Both the position numbers and the translations under genes were made by a program. This document shows positions 7,309 to 8,116 of a DNA stretch of 8,116 nucleotides, piece by piece. The stretch spans positions 1-8,116 of the forward strand of contig DASULB010000340.1 in the NCBI GenBank assembly GCA_036278455.1. Reading direction: 5' to 3'. The notes beneath the pieces are model-generated. The model was not told where the DNA came from, made no database searches, and worked only from the letters and a program-made list of their open reading frames with translations. Within the stretch, counting starts at the first letter, position 1. The number at the start of each line of letters is the position of its first letter. This stretch comes from FW021-bin31 sp036278455. GTDB lineage: Bacteria > Bacteroidota > Bacteroidia > Chitinophagales > Chitinophagaceae.

Positions 7309-7348
7309 ACGCCCTGGAGCCGAAAAGCTACCAGGGCGTTTAGTTTTA
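7309..7348 (+). terminator. Terminator-like hairpin immediately before tRNA-Lys
   Basis: The arms ACGCCCTGG (7309-7317) and CCAGGGCGT (7331-7339) pair perfectly over nine bases. An inner AGC/GCT pairing, one bulged A and a CGAAA-type loop lie between them, and TTAGTTTT follows (7340-7347). This is a plausible intrinsic terminator or attenuator. The first tRNA begins at 7349, so there is no room for another promoter and the array would need read-through. CGGCTCCA at 7254-7261 is fully complementary to TGGAGCCG at 7315-7322 and could form a competing antiterminator. Confidence 0.7.
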
Positions 7349-7420
7349 GCCCTTGTAGCAAACTGGTGTAGGCAACGAGCTTTTAACTCGTGGGGCCTGG
7401 TCCGATTCCAGGCGGGGGCA
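7349..7420 (+). tRNA. tRNA-Lys (anticodon TTT)
   Basis: The fold is a 7-bp acceptor (GCCCTTG with CGGGGGC, two G-U pairs), a 5-bp anticodon stem ACGAG/CTCGT with loop CTTTTAA (anticodon at 7382-7384) and a 5-bp T-stem CCTGG/CCAGG. A73 is present and CCA is not encoded. It departs from consensus in two places: the D-stem has only two good pairs (G10-C25 and C11-G24), and the T-loop is TCCGATT, with C in place of the near-universal T (pseudouridine) at position 55. It should read AAA and AAG codons. It starts one base after the terminator-like T-tract, and the next tRNA starts six bases downstream. Confidence 0.85.
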
Positions 7421-7426
7421 CAATAC

Positions 7427-7499
7427 AGTCTGATAGCACCGCGGTTTAGTGCACTACTCTTACAAAGTAAGGACTTGTGTTCGACTCACAATCAGACTA
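7427..7499 (+). tRNA. tRNA-Val (anticodon TAC)
   Basis: Acceptor AGTCTGA/TCAGACT pairs perfectly, the D-stem is GCAC/GTGC, and the T-arm TTGTG-TTCGACT-CACAA is canonical. The anticodon loop CTTACAA places TAC at 7461-7463. The outermost anticodon-stem pair is C-A, so the stem has four good pairs. A73 fits valine. The next three bases (7500-7502) are CCA, making this the only array member with an apparently encoded CCA end; the following tRNA-like gene starts directly after it. Confidence 0.88.
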
Positions 7500-7502
7500 C
7501 CA

Positions 7503-7573
7503 GGAGCTATCGTTCAATGGAAGAACGTGGATATTTTAAATCCAGTATGTATGTTCCACCCTAACTGGCTCGT
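7503..7573 (+). tRNA. Degenerate tRNA-Lys-like gene (anticodon TTT)
   Basis: A cloverleaf can be drawn but is weak. The acceptor GGAGCTA/TGGCTCG has six pairs and a G1-G72 clash. The D-arm GTTC-aatggaa-GAAC and the anticodon stem TGGAT/ATCCA are good, with loop ATTTTAA (anticodon TTT at 7535-7537). The T-stem GTATG/CTAAC has only three pairs and the T-loop is TTCCACC rather than TTCGANT. Position 73 is T. It abuts the CCA of the preceding tRNA-Val. It may be a decaying tRNA, a specialised variant, or only a spacer with tRNA-like form; the anticodon repeats that of the first tRNA. Confidence 0.55.
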
Positions 7574-7578
7574 CACGC

Positions 7579-7652
7579 GCTTGGGTAGCTGAGTTGGCTC
7601 AAGCATCTGACTGTTAATCAGAGGTAGTTGGGTTCGATTCCCAAACCAAGCG
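7579..7652 (+). tRNA. tRNA-Asn (anticodon GTT)
   Basis: The anticodon arm TCTGA-CTGTTAA-TCAGA (GTT at 7613-7615) and the T-arm TTGGG-TTCGATT-CCCAA are perfect. The acceptor GCTTGGG/ACCAAGC has six pairs and a G7-A66 mismatch. G73 is the usual asparagine discriminator, which supports this register. The flanking GC (7577-7578) could also pair with 7652-7653, extending the precursor stem. The D-stem is GCT/AGC with a G-A mismatch. It reads AAC and AAT codons. Confidence 0.92.
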
Positions 7653-7657
7653 CATAT

Positions 7658-7731
7658 TGCGGGATGGACTGGAGGGGTTCCAGCTCGGTCTCATAAGCCG
7701 AATGACGGAGGTTCGATTCCTCTTCCCGCAA
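7658..7731 (+). tRNA. tRNA-Met-like (anticodon CAT; Met or Ile2)
   Basis: Acceptor TGCGGGA/TCCCGCA pairs perfectly. The anticodon stem TCGGT/GCCGA carries loop CTCATAA (CAT at 7692-7694), and the T-arm GGAGG-TTCGATT-CCTCT is good. The D-arm is odd: the best stem, CTGG/CCAG, starts two bases late and encloses AGGGGTT. The initiator hallmarks (unpaired base 1-72, three G-C pairs at the base of the anticodon stem) are missing, so an elongator tRNA is likely. A CAT anticodon could also be an isoleucine tRNA modified by TilS; sequence alone does not decide. A73, no encoded CCA. Confidence 0.87.
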
Positions 7732-7737
7732 CTACAT

Positions 7738-7811
7738 GCAGCACACGCATAAACGGTGGTGCACCTGCTTCCCAAGCAGGAATAGAGTCAGCTTGATCCT
7801 GACATGCTGCA
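7738..7811 (+). tRNA. tRNA-Gly (anticodon CCC)
   Basis: The anticodon arm CCTGC-TTCCCAA-GCAGG (CCC at 7771-7773), the D-stem GCAT/GTGC and the T-stem GTCAG/CTGAC are all well paired. The acceptor GCAGCAC/ATGCTGC has six pairs and a C7-A66 mismatch. Pairing is seven perfect bases if shifted one base outward (TGCAGCA/TGCTGCA). The T-loop is CTTGATC, departing from consensus at positions 54 (C) and 56 (T), and position 8 is A instead of T. The variable loop is six bases. It would read GGG only. Confidence 0.8.
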
Positions 7812-7816
7812 CTTAT

Positions 7817-7889
7817 GCTCCTGTCGTCTAGTGGACTAGGACAATTGGTTTTCAGCCAGTCTACGAGAGTTCGATTCTCTCCGGGAGTA
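7817..7889 (+). tRNA. tRNA-Glu (anticodon TTC)
   Basis: This is the most canonical member of the array. Acceptor GCTCCTG/CGGGAGT has seven pairs including two wobbles, the D-stem GTCT/GGAC keeps the T11-A24 and T13-G22 pairs typical of glutamate tRNAs, the anticodon arm ATTGG-TTTTCAG-CCAGT carries TTC at 7851-7853, and the T-arm is GAGAG-TTCGATT-CTCTC. A73, no encoded CCA. It is the last complete tRNA in the window. Confidence 0.95.
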
Positions 7890-7964
7890 CTTAACGGCTG
7901 TGCAGTTTACTGGTGTAATCGCCACCTTTAGCAATATTAAAATAGACTTACTGATAAGTATTTA

Positions 7965-8116
7965 ATGAGGTGTAAGAATTGTAATAAAGAACATGACGGC
8001 TCATTTGGATCTGGATTGTACTGTAACAGCTCTTGCGCTAATAGTAGGAAATGAGCGTATTCGGATGAAATTAAAAAATCTAATGCTGCAAAGAATTCTA
8101 ATAAGGTTAGAAGGGC
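7965..8116 (+). pseudogene. Phage/homing-endonuclease-type zinc-finger protein, in-frame TGA, 3' cut by window
   Basis: The ATG at 7965 opens MRCKNCNKEHDGSFGSGLYC followed by NSSCANSRK. A TGA at 8052 interrupts the frame, which then stays open to the window edge (AYSDEIKKSNAAKNSNKVRR). Cys3, Cys6, Cys20 and Cys24 form a CX2C-X13-CX3C zinc-binding knuckle. The HDGSFGSG...CANSRK pattern is one I know from the N-termini of phage-borne HNH or GIY-YIG homing-endonuclease-like proteins, where a Lys/Glu/Ser-rich stretch follows as it does here. The match on both sides of the TGA suggests one gene broken by a stop, or a recoded stop. It could instead be a genuine 29-residue peptide. Codon use is A/T rich compared with the leu genes. 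The catalytic domain, if any, lies beyond the window. Confidence 0.5.

Noticed and set aside
7232..7564. 110-codon frame across the array leader and first three tRNAs
   Set aside because: It runs through the terminator-like hairpin and through well-folded tRNAs, so it is not a protein gene.
7658..7731. CAT-anticodon gene as initiator tRNA-fMet
   Set aside because: Bases 1 and 72 pair (T-A), and the anticodon stem lacks the three consecutive G-C pairs of initiators.

Overview
The window looks like a piece of a Bacteroidota chromosome, probably from the Chitinophagaceae or a relative. The coding starts lack Shine-Dalgarno sequences and sit behind A/T-rich leaders. The one clear promoter (7143-7174) has the Bacteroidota form TTTG-N20-TAnnTTTG. 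The accessory protein families (DUF1801/YdeI, DUF4256, a DoxX remnant) are ones I associate with that phylum. Everything I can support is on the + strand.

Layout. 1-110 is the C-terminal end of an unidentified gene, possibly a Gfo/Idh/MocA oxidoreductase. 185-587 holds a decayed DoxX-like membrane protein gene with in-frame stops and frame changes. 589-1167 and 1205-1771 are two intact conserved genes, a YdeI/OmpD-associated protein and a DUF4256 protein. 1772-2145 is an A/T-rich gap leading to the main operon. 2146-6846 is a tight four-gene branched-chain amino acid operon: leuC, leuD, a synthase of the LeuA/CimA family, and leuB. 6847-7142 has no gene.

The synthase carries the (R)-citramalate synthase pocket (Leu81, Leu104, Tyr144, in the same numbering as the Leptospira enzyme as I recall it), so I call it cimA rather than leuA. 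CimA, LeuCD and LeuB together would convert pyruvate and acetyl-CoA to 2-oxobutyrate, a threonine-independent route to isoleucine. LeuC, LeuD and LeuB would also serve leucine synthesis if a true LeuA exists elsewhere.

The last kilobase is different in character. A strong promoter (7143-7174) is followed by a roughly 165-nt leader with a possible 26-codon ORF and a terminator-like hairpin (7309-7348). The hairpin abuts a compact array of seven tRNA-like genes (7349-7889): Lys-TTT, Val-TAC, a degenerate Lys-TTT-like gene, Asn-GTT, Met-CAT, Gly-CCC and Glu-TTC, spaced 3-6 nt apart. Several have weakened stems or non-consensus T-loops. After them comes the start of a phage or homing-endonuclease type zinc-finger protein with an in-frame TGA, open to the window edge. 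I infer that a phage-like or integrative element, or its remnant, begins somewhere after leuB.
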